A stretch of DNA of 64,000 nucleotides from Paraglaciecola sp. (GCA_009993955.1 JAACSL010000023.1:1-64000); one strand, 5' to 3'. Numbered from the stretch's first letter, positions 1 through 11,130 are shown. Notes: generated from the letters alone by a model not told the origin. Numbers and translations are program-made.

Positions 1-223
1 GTCTAGGCTAGAGCGCTGACTGAACGTTAAAACTTATGCAAGGTGTGTCATGTAAAATAGGCTGGGTATTGTATGCTAAGTGGATTGCATATTTATGGCC
101 TGTACTTTGCTGTAAGCTGACAACTAAAAGCCGACAACGTAACATTTTCTTTGCAACACGTGTGTGATTAACCTAGGCAGCAGGTATAACTCATCGTCTG
201 CATCCTATTTTTAGCTAACCGGA

Positions 224-3200
224 TTGATTATGCGAGATCTTGAATTACACACAAACCTCGACCGCTATTACCAGCAAATTAAAGCGGTGATCTTAGATAA
301 GCAACATCCTGTCTCGGGCTTATTACCCGCCAGTACGGCGATCACCACGCATGGTAACTATCAAGATGCTTGGGTGCGTGACAACGTATACAGCATTTTA
401 GCTGTGTGGGGTTTGGCGTTAGCTTATCGACAGCTAGATGATGACGGTGGACGTGGTTACGAGTTAGAGCAAAGCTCGGTGAAGTTGATGCGCGCCCTGT
501 TACGCTCCATGATGGCCCAAGCGCACAAAGTCGAAGCATTCAAAAAGACCCGACATCCCATGGACTCGCTGCATGCCAAGTACGATACCGCCAGCGGTGC
601 CAATGTTGTCGCCGACCATGAGTGGGGGCATTTACAAATAGACGCCACATCGGTGTATTTGTTGATCATGACCCAGATGATCAGCTCTGGTCTGAGCATT
701 ATTTGGACTAACGAAGAAGTGGCGTTTATTCAAAACTTGGTTTATTACATCGAGCGAGCGTATCGCACACCTGATTATGGGATTTGGGAACGTGGGGCTA
801 AAACCAACAGTGGCAGCGTCGAACTCAATGCGAGTTCTCTGGGCATGGCCAAAGCCGCCCTAGAGGCCCTGTCAGGGTTTAATTTGTATGGGGCAAAAGG
901 CGGACAAAGCTCCGTCATTCATGTCATCCCAGATAATATTGCCCAAGCCAATATTACTCTCAGTACCATGCTGCCACGGGAGTCGAATACCAAAGAAATC
1001 GATGCCGCTTTGCTAAGTGTTATTGGCTTTCCCGCCTTTGCGGTGCAAGACAAAAGTTTAAGTGACAAAGTCCGCAGTGAAATTGTGAGTAAGTTAGAAG
1101 GACGTTATGGACTGAAACGATTTTTACGTGACGGTCACCAAACTGTCTTGGAAGAAGAAGGACGGCTACATTACAAGGAGCAAGAACTCAAACAGTTCGA
1201 AAACATCGAATCAGAATGGCCTTTGTTTTTTGCCTATTTATACTTGGATGCCATATTCCGTGATGACAAGGCCAATATTAGCCATTATCGCCAGCGCCTC
1301 GATGCCGTGCTGGTGGAACAAAACGGCCACAAACTTCTACCTGAACTTTATTATGTTCCTATCGAACACATCGAGGCAGAGCGACAAGCCCCCCGCTCCC
1401 AAATGCGTGTAGCCAACGAAAACGTGCCCCTGGTATGGGCGCAAAGTTTGTTTTTATTGGGCATGATGTTAGAAGAGGGCTTGATCTTACCCGGTGATCT
1501 CGATCCCTTGGGGAGACGCCATAACAAACCACGCAAACTGCCCGTTGTGCAGCTGGTTTTTCTGGCGGAAGACGAGGCATTGCAACAGGAATTAGCCACC
1601 CACGGCGTGGCCACCGAAACTTTAGCCGATATTGCCCCCGCCAAGGTATGTTTGCCAGAGGATATCGCTGATGTGCACGCACAAATCGGCCGTTGTGAGC
1701 GCTTGGGACTCAGTGGTCGTTTGCATCGTATACCCAAGAGCTTAACCACCAGTCGCGTGTATTTATTAGAAAAATCCCGGGTGTTATGTATTACCCCCTC
1801 GTTTACCCAGCATGCTTTTTTCCTTAGCTACGACATCAACTTTTTGGTCACACGGTTTAAAAGTGAATTACGTTATTTACATCGTAATTGGACAGAAATG
1901 GGGCGTCCTATTGTCACTGTTTTACTGACCCATCAACTATTGGATGTAGATCGCAGTTCATTTTTCTATCTGATGAAACAAATTGCCACTGGGGAGGTAG
2001 ATGATATTCCTGTGCGCAAAGGAAAAGTGGCCGAATTGATCGCCACCGCGACTCAGGAACGAGTTGATCAGATGCACGGTTTTAGGCTGCCGGAGCGTCC
2101 GTTAACGTCGATTATTGGCCAATCGAAAGGCATGGCCCTCGGTTTGCAACACCAAGAATTGAGTCAGGCTGAACAATTAGAGATTGACCTGATTACTGAT
2201 ACCGCAGAACTGGCGGAGCGTTTATGGCAGTCAGGCAATATTTTTGAGCAAGTTGCCCTCATCGCCGCCTTGGTAAAACGGCAAGGTTTAGACTCGCATG
2301 TGATGTTGCAAGGTGAAGTCAATAAACTCAGTGAACTACTCGACGATGTATACCTACGCGCTGGGCGGGTGCGTTTGTGGTCACTCTTACGTCATGTATC
2401 AGGTTTGTTGGGTAAATCAGACAGCGATCTTGGGCTCGCAGTGAGCGCCATTTTAGTGGCACAAAAGATCATTCACGTGGGGCGCTCATACAGCGATGAT
2501 TCGTTGATTTCACGCCCGCTACTCGATGAGGAATTACTCAATATCATTCGCATGTACAGCCGCGAAGACGTGCGCGATCAAATTCTCACACAAGAAGTGT
2601 TGTTATGTCTGGGTTTATTGATCCGCGCCCGCCCTGAATTATTCAGTGAATTACTGACGATCCGCGTCAGCCACCTGATTATGTTGTTAACCAGCCAGAT
2701 TGCTCGCAGCGAGAGAGTCGCCGCCGACGAGGCCTATGAAATCTTAATGGCGAAGTCGCCTTCTGAAATCCAATTGCGTGTGGAAGCGGTGTTAGAGGAC
2801 TATCAATCGTTAACTGACTTGCCGCAAAAAATGGAGAGATTGCATGCCAAAGTGGATTCGGGAAAACTAAACTGGCAGCAAGATCTTGGTTTAGAGCAGT
2901 TAGTTGTGCCAATCGACGGCTGGTTAGTGTGGCGCCAACATCAAGGCATTATCGATCGCCGTGCCGCCAACTTTAATAATCAAATTTGGTTGATCTTGCA
3001 GCATGCCTCTGGCTTGGTTATTGGCAACAAAATGGACAAACGCAATCGGATCAATAGCGACGTTGTGCTCAGTGATATGACACCAGGAGAAACGGCGTTT
3101 GCGCTGTTGACCGAACACATGCTCAACAACATCCAAGCACCCGAATATCGACAATTGACGATTGAAACCCTCACTGCAGTTGCCAGTTTCTTTGCTCAGA

Positions 3201-3421
3201 ACCCGAGTTTAAAATTACAAGATGCCGTTGTAGTTGACGCTATTATTGGCCACGGTGTTAATCAGGCCTATGTGGCTAAATTTCCAGACAGGGCAAGTAA
3301 GTATATTGAATATAAGGGGCAAGCATGGGAGTATTTCTACACTCTCTCGCCACAGTTCACGACGGGCTTTGTGATTGCCGCGCTCAATCATTTAATTACG
3401 GTGGGTAGTTCAAACGACTAA
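224..3421 (+). CDS. Glycoside hydrolase 15-like / phosphorylase b kinase alpha-beta regulatory subunit-like protein
   Basis: 1065 aa ORF; N-terminal HPVSGLLPAS...YQDAWVRDNVYSILAVWGLALAYR and EWGHLQIDATSVYLL motifs typical of PHKA/PHKB and GH15-like (alpha/alpha)6 domains. Confidence 0.85.
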   Translation: MIMRDLELHTNLDRYYQQIKAVILDKQHPVSGLLPASTAITTHGNYQDAWVRDNVYSILAVWGLALAYRQLDDDGGRGYELEQSSVKLMRALLRSMMAQAHKVEAFKKTRHPMDSLHAKYDTASGANVVADHEWGHLQIDATSVYLLIMTQMISSGLSIIWTNEEVAFIQNLVYYIERAYRTPDYGIWERGAKTNSGSVELNASSLGMAKAALEALSGFNLYGAKGGQSSVIHVIPDNIAQANITLSTMLPRESNTKEIDAALLSVIGFPAFAVQDKSLSDKVRSEIVSKLEGRYGLKRFLRDGHQTVLEEEGRLHYKEQELKQFENIESEWPLFFAYLYLDAIFRDDKANISHYRQRLDAVLVEQNGHKLLPELYYVPIEHIEAERQAPRSQMRVANENVPLVWAQSLFLLGMMLEEGLILPGDLDPLGRRHNKPRKLPVVQLVFLAEDEALQQELATHGVATETLADIAPAKVCLPEDIADVHAQIGRCERLGLSGRLHRIPKSLTTSRVYLLEKSRVLCITPSFTQHAFFLSYDINFLVTRFKSELRYLHRNWTEMGRPIVTVLLTHQLLDVDRSSFFYLMKQIATGEVDDIPVRKGKVAELIATATQERVDQMHGFRLPERPLTSIIGQSKGMALGLQHQELSQAEQLEIDLITDTAELAERLWQSGNIFEQVALIAALVKRQGLDSHVMLQGEVNKLSELLDDVYLRAGRVRLWSLLRHVSGLLGKSDSDLGLAVSAILVAQKIIHVGRSYSDDSLISRPLLDEELLNIIRMYSREDVRDQILTQEVLLCLGLLIRARPELFSELLTIRVSHLIMLLTSQIARSERVAADEAYEILMAKSPSEIQLRVEAVLEDYQSLTDLPQKMERLHAKVDSGKLNWQQDLGLEQLVVPIDGWLVWRQHQGIIDRRAANFNNQIWLILQHASGLVIGNKMDKRNRINSDVVLSDMTPGETAFALLTEHMLNNIQAPEYRQLTIETLTAVASFFAQNPSLKLQDAVVVDAIIGHGVNQAYVAKFPDRASKYIEYKGQAWEYFYTLSPQFTTGFVIAALNHLITVGSSND

Positions 3422-3461
3422 GCCTTGAGCGCCTTTTAGCCCATTTAAAGTAGAGATAAGC

Positions 3462-4079
3462 ATGCCAGATGTAGCAGTATTGTTGGTATTTATTCCCACG
3501 TTTTTCTTGGTTTCTTTGACCCCCGGTTTATGCATGACCTTGGCCATGACCTTAGGGATGACCGTTGGTGTGCGCCGAACGTTGTGGATGATGTGGGGGG
3601 AAATGCTGGGCGTTGCGCTGGTGGCCATTTGCGCGGTGCTGGGCGTTGCTGCACTGATGCTCAATTACCCGAGCATCTTTTGGCTGTTTAAAGCATTGGG
3701 TGCGCTTTATTTGACTTACATTGGTGTAAAAATGTGGCGCAGTACGCCCAATGCACTGACCAACAGCACACTTCCCATCAACCAGCGACGCCGTGCCTTA
3801 CTCATGCAAGGTTTTGTCACAGCGGTGGCCAACCCTAAAGGCTGGGCATTTATGATTTCGCTGTTACCGCCGTTTATCAGTACAGAAAATAACCTTGTTA
3901 TGCAACTTGCCGTATTGGTGGGTATTATCATGTGCAGTGAGTTTGTTTGTATGTTGGCTTATGCCACAGGGGGGAAAGGTTTGCGCAAATTGATTAATAG
4001 AGGCAATAACCTGCGTTTAATGAACCAACTAACCGGTGCTTTGTTAATCGCTGTTGGCATGTGGTTGGTGTTGAGTTAA
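3462..4079 (+). CDS. LysE/RhtB family amino-acid exporter
   Basis: 205 aa hydrophobic protein with TPGLCMTLAMTLGMTVGVRRTLWMMWGE and NPKGWAFMISLLPPFI motifs. Confidence 0.88.
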   Translation: MPDVAVLLVFIPTFFLVSLTPGLCMTLAMTLGMTVGVRRTLWMMWGEMLGVALVAICAVLGVAALMLNYPSIFWLFKALGALYLTYIGVKMWRSTPNALTNSTLPINQRRRALLMQGFVTAVANPKGWAFMISLLPPFISTENNLVMQLAVLVGIIMCSEFVCMLAYATGGKGLRKLINRGNNLRLMNQLTGALLIAVGMWLVLS

Positions 4080-4129
4080 ATAAAGTCAAAGCGTGGCAAC
4101 TAAGCATTAAGCGGAGGATGTTTGGCTCA

Positions 4130-4549
4130 TTAGCTGAAAGGATCGCTGATCTGTTCAAATGCAACCACATAGTAACCGGGGATCAATTGGCTATTCATTT
4201 CGGTATACACCTTATAACGTTTTAGCTCGCCAGCTTTACTCATCATATTTACATCTAAAAATACAAAACTTTCGTCCCCTTCCAAGGCCAGACTGACCTG
4301 TAATTCCCAATGACGCTCTACCACTTTTTGGTAATCTTTATCAGGATATACCTTTTTCCACCACGTTTGTTTGTCGGGTACATCGGCGAGGGTCCAGCCT
4401 AGCTCTTGAATAAATTTGTCATTGACAAAAACGATGGGGTGGTTTGTTGAATTGACAAGATGTTTGCTGACCAACAATGGTAGGGGCAGAATGTTAAAGA
4501 ATTTTTCTGGCAAGCGTGAATTTTGCAAACGATGCATTCCTCTGTTCAC
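4130..4549 (-). CDS. PAS-domain-containing small protein
   Basis: 139 aa; NHPIVFVNDKFIQELGWTLADV...DKDYQKVV resembles PAS/PAC. Confidence 0.6.
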   Translation of the reverse strand: MNRGMHRLQNSRLPEKFFNILPLPLLVSKHLVNSTNHPIVFVNDKFIQELGWTLADVPDKQTWWKKVYPDKDYQKVVERHWELQVSLALEGDESFVFLDVNMMSKAGELKRYKVYTEMNSQLIPGYYVVAFEQISDPFS

Positions 4550-4603
4550 ATGTTCGTCTCTGATTCTAACAAATTATTCTCACAGATGCAGAGACTACGT
4601 TTG

Positions 4604-5563
4604 TTACTGCGCGGTTTGCTCGGCTAAAAACCTTTTGAGTGCATTAACCGTCACCTGAGGATTTTCTTCTTGGGGCACATGGCCGAGTTCTGCAAAAATC
4701 GCCACCCGACTGTTGGCGATGTCTTGATGAAATCGTTCAGCCAAGGAAACGGGGATCAGGTGATCGAGCTGACCCCATAAAATTAGGGTGGGCACAGTGA
4801 TTTCCTTCACTCGAGAGGAGAACTCACCAGGCTGAGTTTGCTCAAAACGCGCCACCAAGGCACCACGATTACCCGCGCGTGTACTGATCTCAAAATAGCG
4901 GTCCACTAAAGCTGGCGTGACCAAAGCAGGATCGCCAAATACATTTTCCACACTGCGTTTTACCACCGAGCGAGGTAAGACAAAACGCATGAGTTTATTT
5001 AGTATCGGGGTTTGTGCGATTTTAAAGGCCAGTGGCAAAGATTCGGCTTCAAAGGGGTAACCACTGGCATCCACCAAAATCAATTGCACAACCCGTTGCG
5101 GGTACAAAACCGTCGTTGCCCAAGCGATATAACCACCGAGGGAGTTACCGCCAAGTGTGACCTGCTCAACACCCAATTGGTCGAGTACAGCCACGACAAA
5201 AGCCGCATAGTGTTCAATAGCATAAAGACCAGTGGGTTCTGGTCCCGTGAGGCCAAAACCCGGTAAGTCAAAGCGGATGACTCGATGTTCGCCTTTTAAC
5301 GCGTCTACCCAGGCATCCCAGGTATGCAACGATGAACTGGTGCCGTGTAACAAGACAATAGGCCGTGGATCGTCGACAGGGCCTTCGTCTCTTAGGTGTA
5401 CTTGCATGCCGTTAATGGCAATAAACTGTGATGGCGGCTTAGCCCAACGGGCACTGAGTTGTTCGACACTGCGATCAGGTTGCCAATTAAGCGCGACAAA
5501 CACAGCAACCACCACCACTAACAAACATAAAACAGCGAAGAACATTTTTAGCAAACGAGACAT
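4604..5563 (-). CDS. Alpha/beta hydrolase with N-terminal membrane anchor
   Basis: VLLHGTSSSLHTWDAW, GGNSLGGYIAW nucleophile elbow, GHVPQEENP catalytic His region. Confidence 0.9.
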   Translation of the reverse strand: MSRLLKMFFAVLCLLVVVVAVFVALNWQPDRSVEQLSARWAKPPSQFIAINGMQVHLRDEGPVDDPRPIVLLHGTSSSLHTWDAWVDALKGEHRVIRFDLPGFGLTGPEPTGLYAIEHYAAFVVAVLDQLGVEQVTLGGNSLGGYIAWATTVLYPQRVVQLILVDASGYPFEAESLPLAFKIAQTPILNKLMRFVLPRSVVKRSVENVFGDPALVTPALVDRYFEISTRAGNRGALVARFEQTQPGEFSSRVKEITVPTLILWGQLDHLIPVSLAERFHQDIANSRVAIFAELGHVPQEENPQVTVNALKRFLAEQTAQ

Positions 5564-5642
5564 GTAGGTTCCTTAGATGTTCAACTTAATTGGTACTGGC
5601 TGACAACGTTCCCTTGGTTCGTCTGCCTCGGCTGTTGCCAGA

Positions 5643-6221
5643 TTACTGTGCTTGGGCAAGGCGTTCAAACTGGTACTGGTTGCGCATCACCTGCTGTGCA
5701 TTTTCATCTATTTCATATTTGGTAAATTGCAGTGACGTGGCAGAACTGACTAAAAAATATCTCGACGTTTCAGCCTCTTTAGTCACTTCAAACTGGAATG
5801 TTGTTAGCTCTCCAGCCTTTTTTACGTCGATGATGGCATAGGTTTCACTGCTTGGTTTATCGGCCCCCGAGGTCCAAACCACCGTAGCAGCATTGAAATC
5901 AAATTGCATGCGTTCATAGGAATATATGGTTTTGTTGGGGCCATCATCAAATACCAAGTGCCAAATGATTTCATTCGGTTTCGACAAGGCAGCAAACAAT
6001 GTGGTTTGCAACGTGACTAACTTGCCTGGTGCGCTGTAGTCATTGTAGATCAGTGTACCTTGCCACTGTCCTTGCAAGGCGGCTACTTCGGGCAACGGTT
6101 TGCTATCGTATAAGGCGAAGGCGGGTGAGATTAACACACTCAACAAGGCGCTTAACATTAACTGACGCATAATATCTCCGGATTTAATTAGGTATGTGGT
6201 GATTACGCCCCGATGCGACAC
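5643..6221 (-). CDS. Hypothetical secreted protein
   Basis: ORF with internal Met start MRQLMLSALLSVLISPAFA (signal peptide-like). Confidence 0.6.
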   Translation of the reverse strand: MSHRGVITTYLIKSGDIMRQLMLSALLSVLISPAFALYDSKPLPEVAALQGQWQGTLIYNDYSAPGKLVTLQTTLFAALSKPNEIIWHLVFDDGPNKTIYSYERMQFDFNAATVVWTSGADKPSSETYAIIDVKKAGELTTFQFEVTKEAETSRYFLVSSATSLQFTKYEIDENAQQVMRNQYQFERLAQAQ

Positions 6222-6367
6222 AGAGATCGCTTAACCCAAATTAGTGCGTAATCCACTCTGCTCATGCCGTTCAATGCTGCACACAACATGAGCGCTAAAA
6301 GTGAGTGAGCAATTTATAAAAAGTTAACTATGCTCAATGACTCAAACAACAGGAAAGGAGTCAGGTC

Positions 6368-6933
6368 ATGCCCATCATCCAATCGAACAAGCTAGGCGTC
6401 AATCAAGCCATTACGTCTAGCGATGATATACTGCAAATCACCCACAATGAAGCCGGTGCCTTAAGGCCTGGTGTGTATGAATTTCAATTGGTAGTGACTG
6501 ACGATTCGGGCAATGTGTCAGCGCCGACAGTGTCGAGAGTTGTGGTGGTGGATGACAAACGCCCTACCGCCGTGCTCGATGCGCCAACTACCGTTGGCTT
6601 TGCCGATGATATTACCCTCAGTGCCAAACGTTCAGTGGATATTGGTGGCAAAATAACGAGCTACGAATGGACCTTGCTCAAACAGCCTTAAAACAGAGTG
6701 TGCTAGGAAGATGGGTGAGCAGCCAGCCACAAATCACCATTACTAGCACGCTGCCCCCGGGGCGATATTGTGTGCAATTAGTGGTGACTGATATCCATGG
6801 CAAGCGTAGTTTGGCGACGCAGCACATCCTGATTATTTCAGCCCCAGCACATTGGTCTCGGTATCTCGCCTATTGCTGTAATTTGCTGTGGCAAAAACTC
6901 GCCATGAGAAAGCCAAAGATAGTCAAACACTGA
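6368..6933 (+). pseudogene. PKD-domain-like protein split by a frameshift
   Basis: ORFs 6368-6691 and 6667-6933 are in different frames; both carry PKD-like GxYxxQLVVTD motifs (PGVYEFQLVVTDDSGN and PGRYCVQLVVTDIHGK). Confidence 0.5.
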
Positions 6934-7024
6934 GGCCCTAGGTCGTGGCGATTACGCTAGATTGGCCTCAATTTGCGTTACAGTCAGACACCATGCAAAC
7001 TTTTAAATCACCCTATGTTTGGCT

Positions 7025-8638
7025 TTAAATCACGCCATTCACAATCGGTTCAAAGGCTGTGAGACTATCAAGCAGGGCGCTGTTACCCAAACCATTTTGT
7101 GGAAATAAGGTCGCAAATTTACCTTGTTCACCATGCAGTGCTAAGTAGTTTAGGATCACGGTTTCAACTAACAAATTGACGTTGTTAGCGGCTGGCGTGG
7201 CACTGGTTTCTACGGAGGCGTCACTGCGCATGTAACCGAGTTGCTGGTGTTTGGCCTGTGCATCCAGATTCGCCCCTAATAATTGAGGGGTACCCGCCGG
7301 GTTGTAAACCAAAAAGAAACTGGCGGCGGTAGATGAATTATCACCGGTCCATACACCTTTACCACGGCCATTGAGGGAATCGTCCACCATGCCGTTGCTG
7401 GCCACCGCGCCATCGCTGCACACATAAAGCATCAGCGGTACACCTTGGCGAGCGGCGTATTCTAAACAGGCGCCCATGCAGCGACCCGCGCGTAAGTCCC
7501 GTAGTTCACCCGTTGAACGATCACCCGTGTGATAATCGAAGCCTCCCATGGTAATGGTACCCGCACCGGCAAAGCCGTTGATCACTAATTTCATCACCGA
7601 GGCGGTTTTTTGAAATTCACCGTCGTTGGCAAATTCCTCGGCCGTAAAGATCCCACTTTCGCCAACGATATTAGTGTCCAATGCGGGATCAAGAGATGAA
7701 GGATCACCAAAACGGTCAGTGATATCAGCGCTTTTTACATAACCACAATTCACCAAGTCTTTGAGCACGTCATCGGTGGTAATTTTACTGTCTACTTTGC
7801 CAAGCTTCATGGCACTGATACGTTGAATGGATTCCATTACCGCCACAGAGTCTTGCTGGCTGAGCAAACCCACTAAATCACCAGTATCCACTAAGCCTGT
7901 GACATCCGAAGGACGGTCAACCTTAGTGGGGCGTTTGCTGCTATCAATCATCATGGCAGGTGCCATAGAGTTGCCACCCGAATCAGAGTTTCGTGAACCA
8001 ATCAGGGTGAGTAAACTGCCGTCAGCACCAACTCGGTTGATGCCATACATGGGGTTGTGGGGGTTATTGCCTGTGTCATTTTCAGAGCGAGCAGGTATTA
8101 CGGCGCCATTAGCATTGGCGCGATGGCTCACAGCAAACTTATCTTGGATCCCCCGTAAAAAGGCACTATCAGCGTGGAAGGCCAATCCTAGTTCGGTATT
8201 GATGAAGTCACTCAAGCCAGTGGTGGGGTTGGCGATAGCCGGTACCATGTCGCCGGGCAAACCCAGTTTGCTATAGCCAGCGGTGCTGAGAAAGTCTAAC
8301 TGACCACCACGGCCACCCACCAATACATTCGAACCTGCAATGTTGGCACCGCCCGCTAAGTCAAACACAATGAAGGGGATTTTGCCTGCGCCTTGTGTGG
8401 CAATACCACAGCTGCTTTTTAAGGCCTCTAAGTCACTGGAAAGGGTGGCATTGGCGCGTCCTGGCGCCGCGAGTAAAGTGAATATAGACCCACTGCACAC
8501 GGTGCCAAGTCCGGCCATAAAACCTTGGGCGATAAAATCGCGTCGGCTGATAGGCTTGTGATGACAACTGTGCAATAAAGGGCTGTTAAGTCCATAAGAC
8601 CGAGTGATTTTTTTCATGTTGAAGTGTCTCCGCGTCAT
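7025..8638 (-). CDS. DUF1501-like Tat-exported protein
   Basis: 537 aa; twin-arginine motif SRRDFIAQGFMAG; FIVFDLAGGANIAGSNVLVGGRGGQ and Gly-rich alkaline-phosphatase-superfamily-like body. Confidence 0.65.
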   Translation of the reverse strand: MTRRHFNMKKITRSYGLNSPLLHSCHHKPISRRDFIAQGFMAGLGTVCSGSIFTLLAAPGRANATLSSDLEALKSSCGIATQGAGKIPFIVFDLAGGANIAGSNVLVGGRGGQLDFLSTAGYSKLGLPGDMVPAIANPTTGLSDFINTELGLAFHADSAFLRGIQDKFAVSHRANANGAVIPARSENDTGNNPHNPMYGINRVGADGSLLTLIGSRNSDSGGNSMAPAMMIDSSKRPTKVDRPSDVTGLVDTGDLVGLLSQQDSVAVMESIQRISAMKLGKVDSKITTDDVLKDLVNCGYVKSADITDRFGDPSSLDPALDTNIVGESGIFTAEEFANDGEFQKTASVMKLVINGFAGAGTITMGGFDYHTGDRSTGELRDLRAGRCMGACLEYAARQGVPLMLYVCSDGAVASNGMVDDSLNGRGKGVWTGDNSSTAASFFLVYNPAGTPQLLGANLDAQAKHQQLGYMRSDASVETSATPAANNVNLLVETVILNYLALHGEQGKFATLFPQNGLGNSALLDSLTAFEPIVNGVI

Positions 8639-8641
8639 GGC

Positions 8642-11128
8642 TTATTGCACCAACAGGGCGGCGCTGCCGAGGGTAGCCGCACACACTGCTTTGACCACCG
8701 TGCGGGTATAGTTGGCGTCGCAAATTTTCCCGCCCGAACAGTCAGTCAGGCGTGTTATCAGGTCATTTAACTCGTTATTGACGGCCGCTTGTTCTGGTTG
8801 ATCAAGCAAGTTCTGGCAGAGCATGCGCTGGCTCAGAACGTTTACTATGGCGTCGCGAGCGGTGGGTGTGAAGGCCGTGCTGGCGGCTTGATTAAAATTA
8901 AAATCAGGGAAGTAAGCGCTGCGTAAACTGCTGGATTCCACCAATTGATCACAATATTTAATCGCCATTTGAGTCACGGCCATTTGGTTAGAAGCAACAA
9001 AGCTGTCTAGGTTGGTTACTGCGGGTAACTGTTGTTTTAATTGTTCAAATGCAGCTTTAACCGCTGAATTAGTTATGGGTACAGTGGTGGCAGCAGCCAT
9101 ACTGGCATTGATTTCAGCGAAGTTACGCATGCCTATTTGCGCCTGTGGCACAAGATCGACACTGGGGGCACGAGCAGGAGGATCTGCTTCCACCACCAAG
9201 TTGCTTTGCTCGCCAAGCCGCGTAAAACTCAGAAAAAATTCATCTTGTTCTGGGCCTTTTTCAAGAGGAATAATGGTGCCCAAGCGGGATAAAGTTTGTC
9301 CTTCTCCTGCTACATAGGCACTCGCAGAAATTTGCCCTTGAAGATTTTTAAACACTTGGCCAACACTGGCTTCACGGCCATTAATGCCAATCCGCATGCC
9401 TTCAATAGGGATGCTACCAATGCTGGCATTGGCATCAAGGGAGACAAAAAATGGTTCACTGAACAGGTAGCTATAACTATCGTACAAACTCACCTCCAGC
9501 ACTACATAGGCTTGAGGGACATCGATAATGTCGCTGACGTTAAACAACAAGAAAAATTTCTGGCCGATACCCACCGCAAAATTCTGGCTGATTTGCTCAG
9601 GAGTCAGCACACGATTGTGAATCGCAACCATACGAATTGAGCCGGCCCAATAGGCTTCTCCTGACACTTCACTGCCGAGCACAAAGGCATAACTATCATT
9701 CCAAGTGCTCAAATCACCGGTCTCGATGCTGTCCACATCGCCGGTAAATTGGCCATTTACATACACTTGCCGACCGTTTATCGGGTTGTAGTTCACCACC
9801 ACATGCTGCAAACTGGCTTGTAAATCCTCATCGGCATCGGCAGTGGTCAGGGCAGGTTGGCCGTCGTTATCGGTGGTGCTGCTGCGTAAACGCATGTCGT
9901 AGGTGTACAACGTTTGCCCAAGGGTAAAGTTGCGGTTTTGTGCACCACCGGAATAGCTGATGATTCTTGCCGGTCCCTCTTGGGTGACATTGGCCGGTAC
10001 TACCCAGGCTTCGATGGCAAATTCACCAGTTGCGGTGATGAGGTCATGCAGTTTTTTGCTGCTGGCCGTGGATCCTTGTGCTTTGCCGTTGACCAGTTGA
10101 ATTCCCCACCCGTTGATCCACGAATACTGGCCATGCAAACTTAAGTTGATGGCAGGTTCGACGCCGCTGGTATCAAAAGCAGTGCTACCACTGCCAGTTT
10201 TAAATTCCCACTTGGCAATCAAATCTTTTTCAAAACGACCGCCGCCGGTGGCGAGGGTGCCGTCAAACAACGATAATGCTTTGCTCGCCACTAAGCTGTT
10301 ATCTAGTTGGGTTAACTCAATGCCATCGGCCATGGTTTGAATGGCGGCCCGCAGTTCTTCAGCCTCGCTGGCGCAATCGCTCCAGCAATTATGAAATTCA
10401 TCACGCAAACGTCCGACAAATCTTGAGTTTACTGGGTTATCTAAGTCTATGCGGGCTTTAGCTGCGGCATAGGCCTCATCGATATCACTGGACGCAAAAT
10501 ACGGCGATATTGGAATCGTGGCTGAGTTGGTGTGGCAGGTTGCGCAATAGGTGGCGAGTGGTGGATATACTGTGCTGGCAAACAAAGCACTGCTCGCAGG
10601 AAAATTTTTGTTGGCCGCGGGTTGTTTAATCGGCGGAGCTTCTAATTGGATTTTGTTGGCGGTATTTTCAACATTCGCCCAGTTACTGATCCAGGTTGTC
10701 ATGATATCGGCGCAGGCTGCCGCGCTGGCTAACCAACAATTGTGACCTCCCGCGACTTTACTGACCAAGGTAGAATCTTGGGGTGAAGCAAGGTTTACCA
10801 AGGCATTGGCTTCACTGTAGGCCAAGTTGATGTCGTCATTGCGAGCAAAAGCAGGGGATTGTTGCCCTTGAATATGACAGGCGCCACAGCGGTCTTTGCC
10901 ACTGATGTTATCCCACAGAGCTAATTTAAACTGTTGCACATCGGCTGTTGCACTTACCGGGCCAGAATATGTCACCGGGTTAGTATCCACTGGGGGAGGA
11001 GCAGGGTTTTGTAGCACCTCGCTGCTGCCACCGCCGCAGGCTGTGAGCCATAAAACACAGCTGCCAACAAGGGCTGTGCGCAGTCTGTGTTTGTTCAAGA
11101 AGTGAAGCGCAAAGGTCGACAAGTGCAT
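8642..11128 (-). CDS. LamG-domain c-type-heme lipoprotein
   Basis: 828 aa; lipobox LTACGGG; CXXCH motifs CGACH and CATCH; LamG-like WSSxx/EAWVVPANVT...GARIISYSGG...YVNGQFTGD. Confidence 0.75.
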   Translation of the reverse strand: MHLSTFALHFLNKHRLRTALVGSCVLWLTACGGGSSEVLQNPAPPPVDTNPVTYSGPVSATADVQQFKLALWDNISGKDRCGACHIQGQQSPAFARNDDINLAYSEANALVNLASPQDSTLVSKVAGGHNCWLASAAACADIMTTWISNWANVENTANKIQLEAPPIKQPAANKNFPASSALFASTVYPPLATYCATCHTNSATIPISPYFASSDIDEAYAAAKARIDLDNPVNSRFVGRLRDEFHNCWSDCASEAEELRAAIQTMADGIELTQLDNSLVASKALSLFDGTLATGGGRFEKDLIAKWEFKTGSGSTAFDTSGVEPAINLSLHGQYSWINGWGIQLVNGKAQGSTASSKKLHDLITATGEFAIEAWVVPANVTQEGPARIISYSGGAQNRNFTLGQTLYTYDMRLRSSTTDNDGQPALTTADADEDLQASLQHVVVNYNPINGRQVYVNGQFTGDVDSIETGDLSTWNDSYAFVLGSEVSGEAYWAGSIRMVAIHNRVLTPEQISQNFAVGIGQKFFLLFNVSDIIDVPQAYVVLEVSLYDSYSYLFSEPFFVSLDANASIGSIPIEGMRIGINGREASVGQVFKNLQGQISASAYVAGEGQTLSRLGTIIPLEKGPEQDEFFLSFTRLGEQSNLVVEADPPARAPSVDLVPQAQIGMRNFAEINASMAAATTVPITNSAVKAAFEQLKQQLPAVTNLDSFVASNQMAVTQMAIKYCDQLVESSSLRSAYFPDFNFNQAASTAFTPTARDAIVNVLSQRMLCQNLLDQPEQAAVNNELNDLITRLTDCSGGKICDANYTRTVVKAVCAATLGSAALLVQ

Positions 11129-11130
11129 GG

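Noticed and set aside
1351-1749. Antisense ORFs 1351-1749 and 1359-1682
   Set aside because: Opposite the PHKA-like gene; no recognisable domain and overlapping each other.
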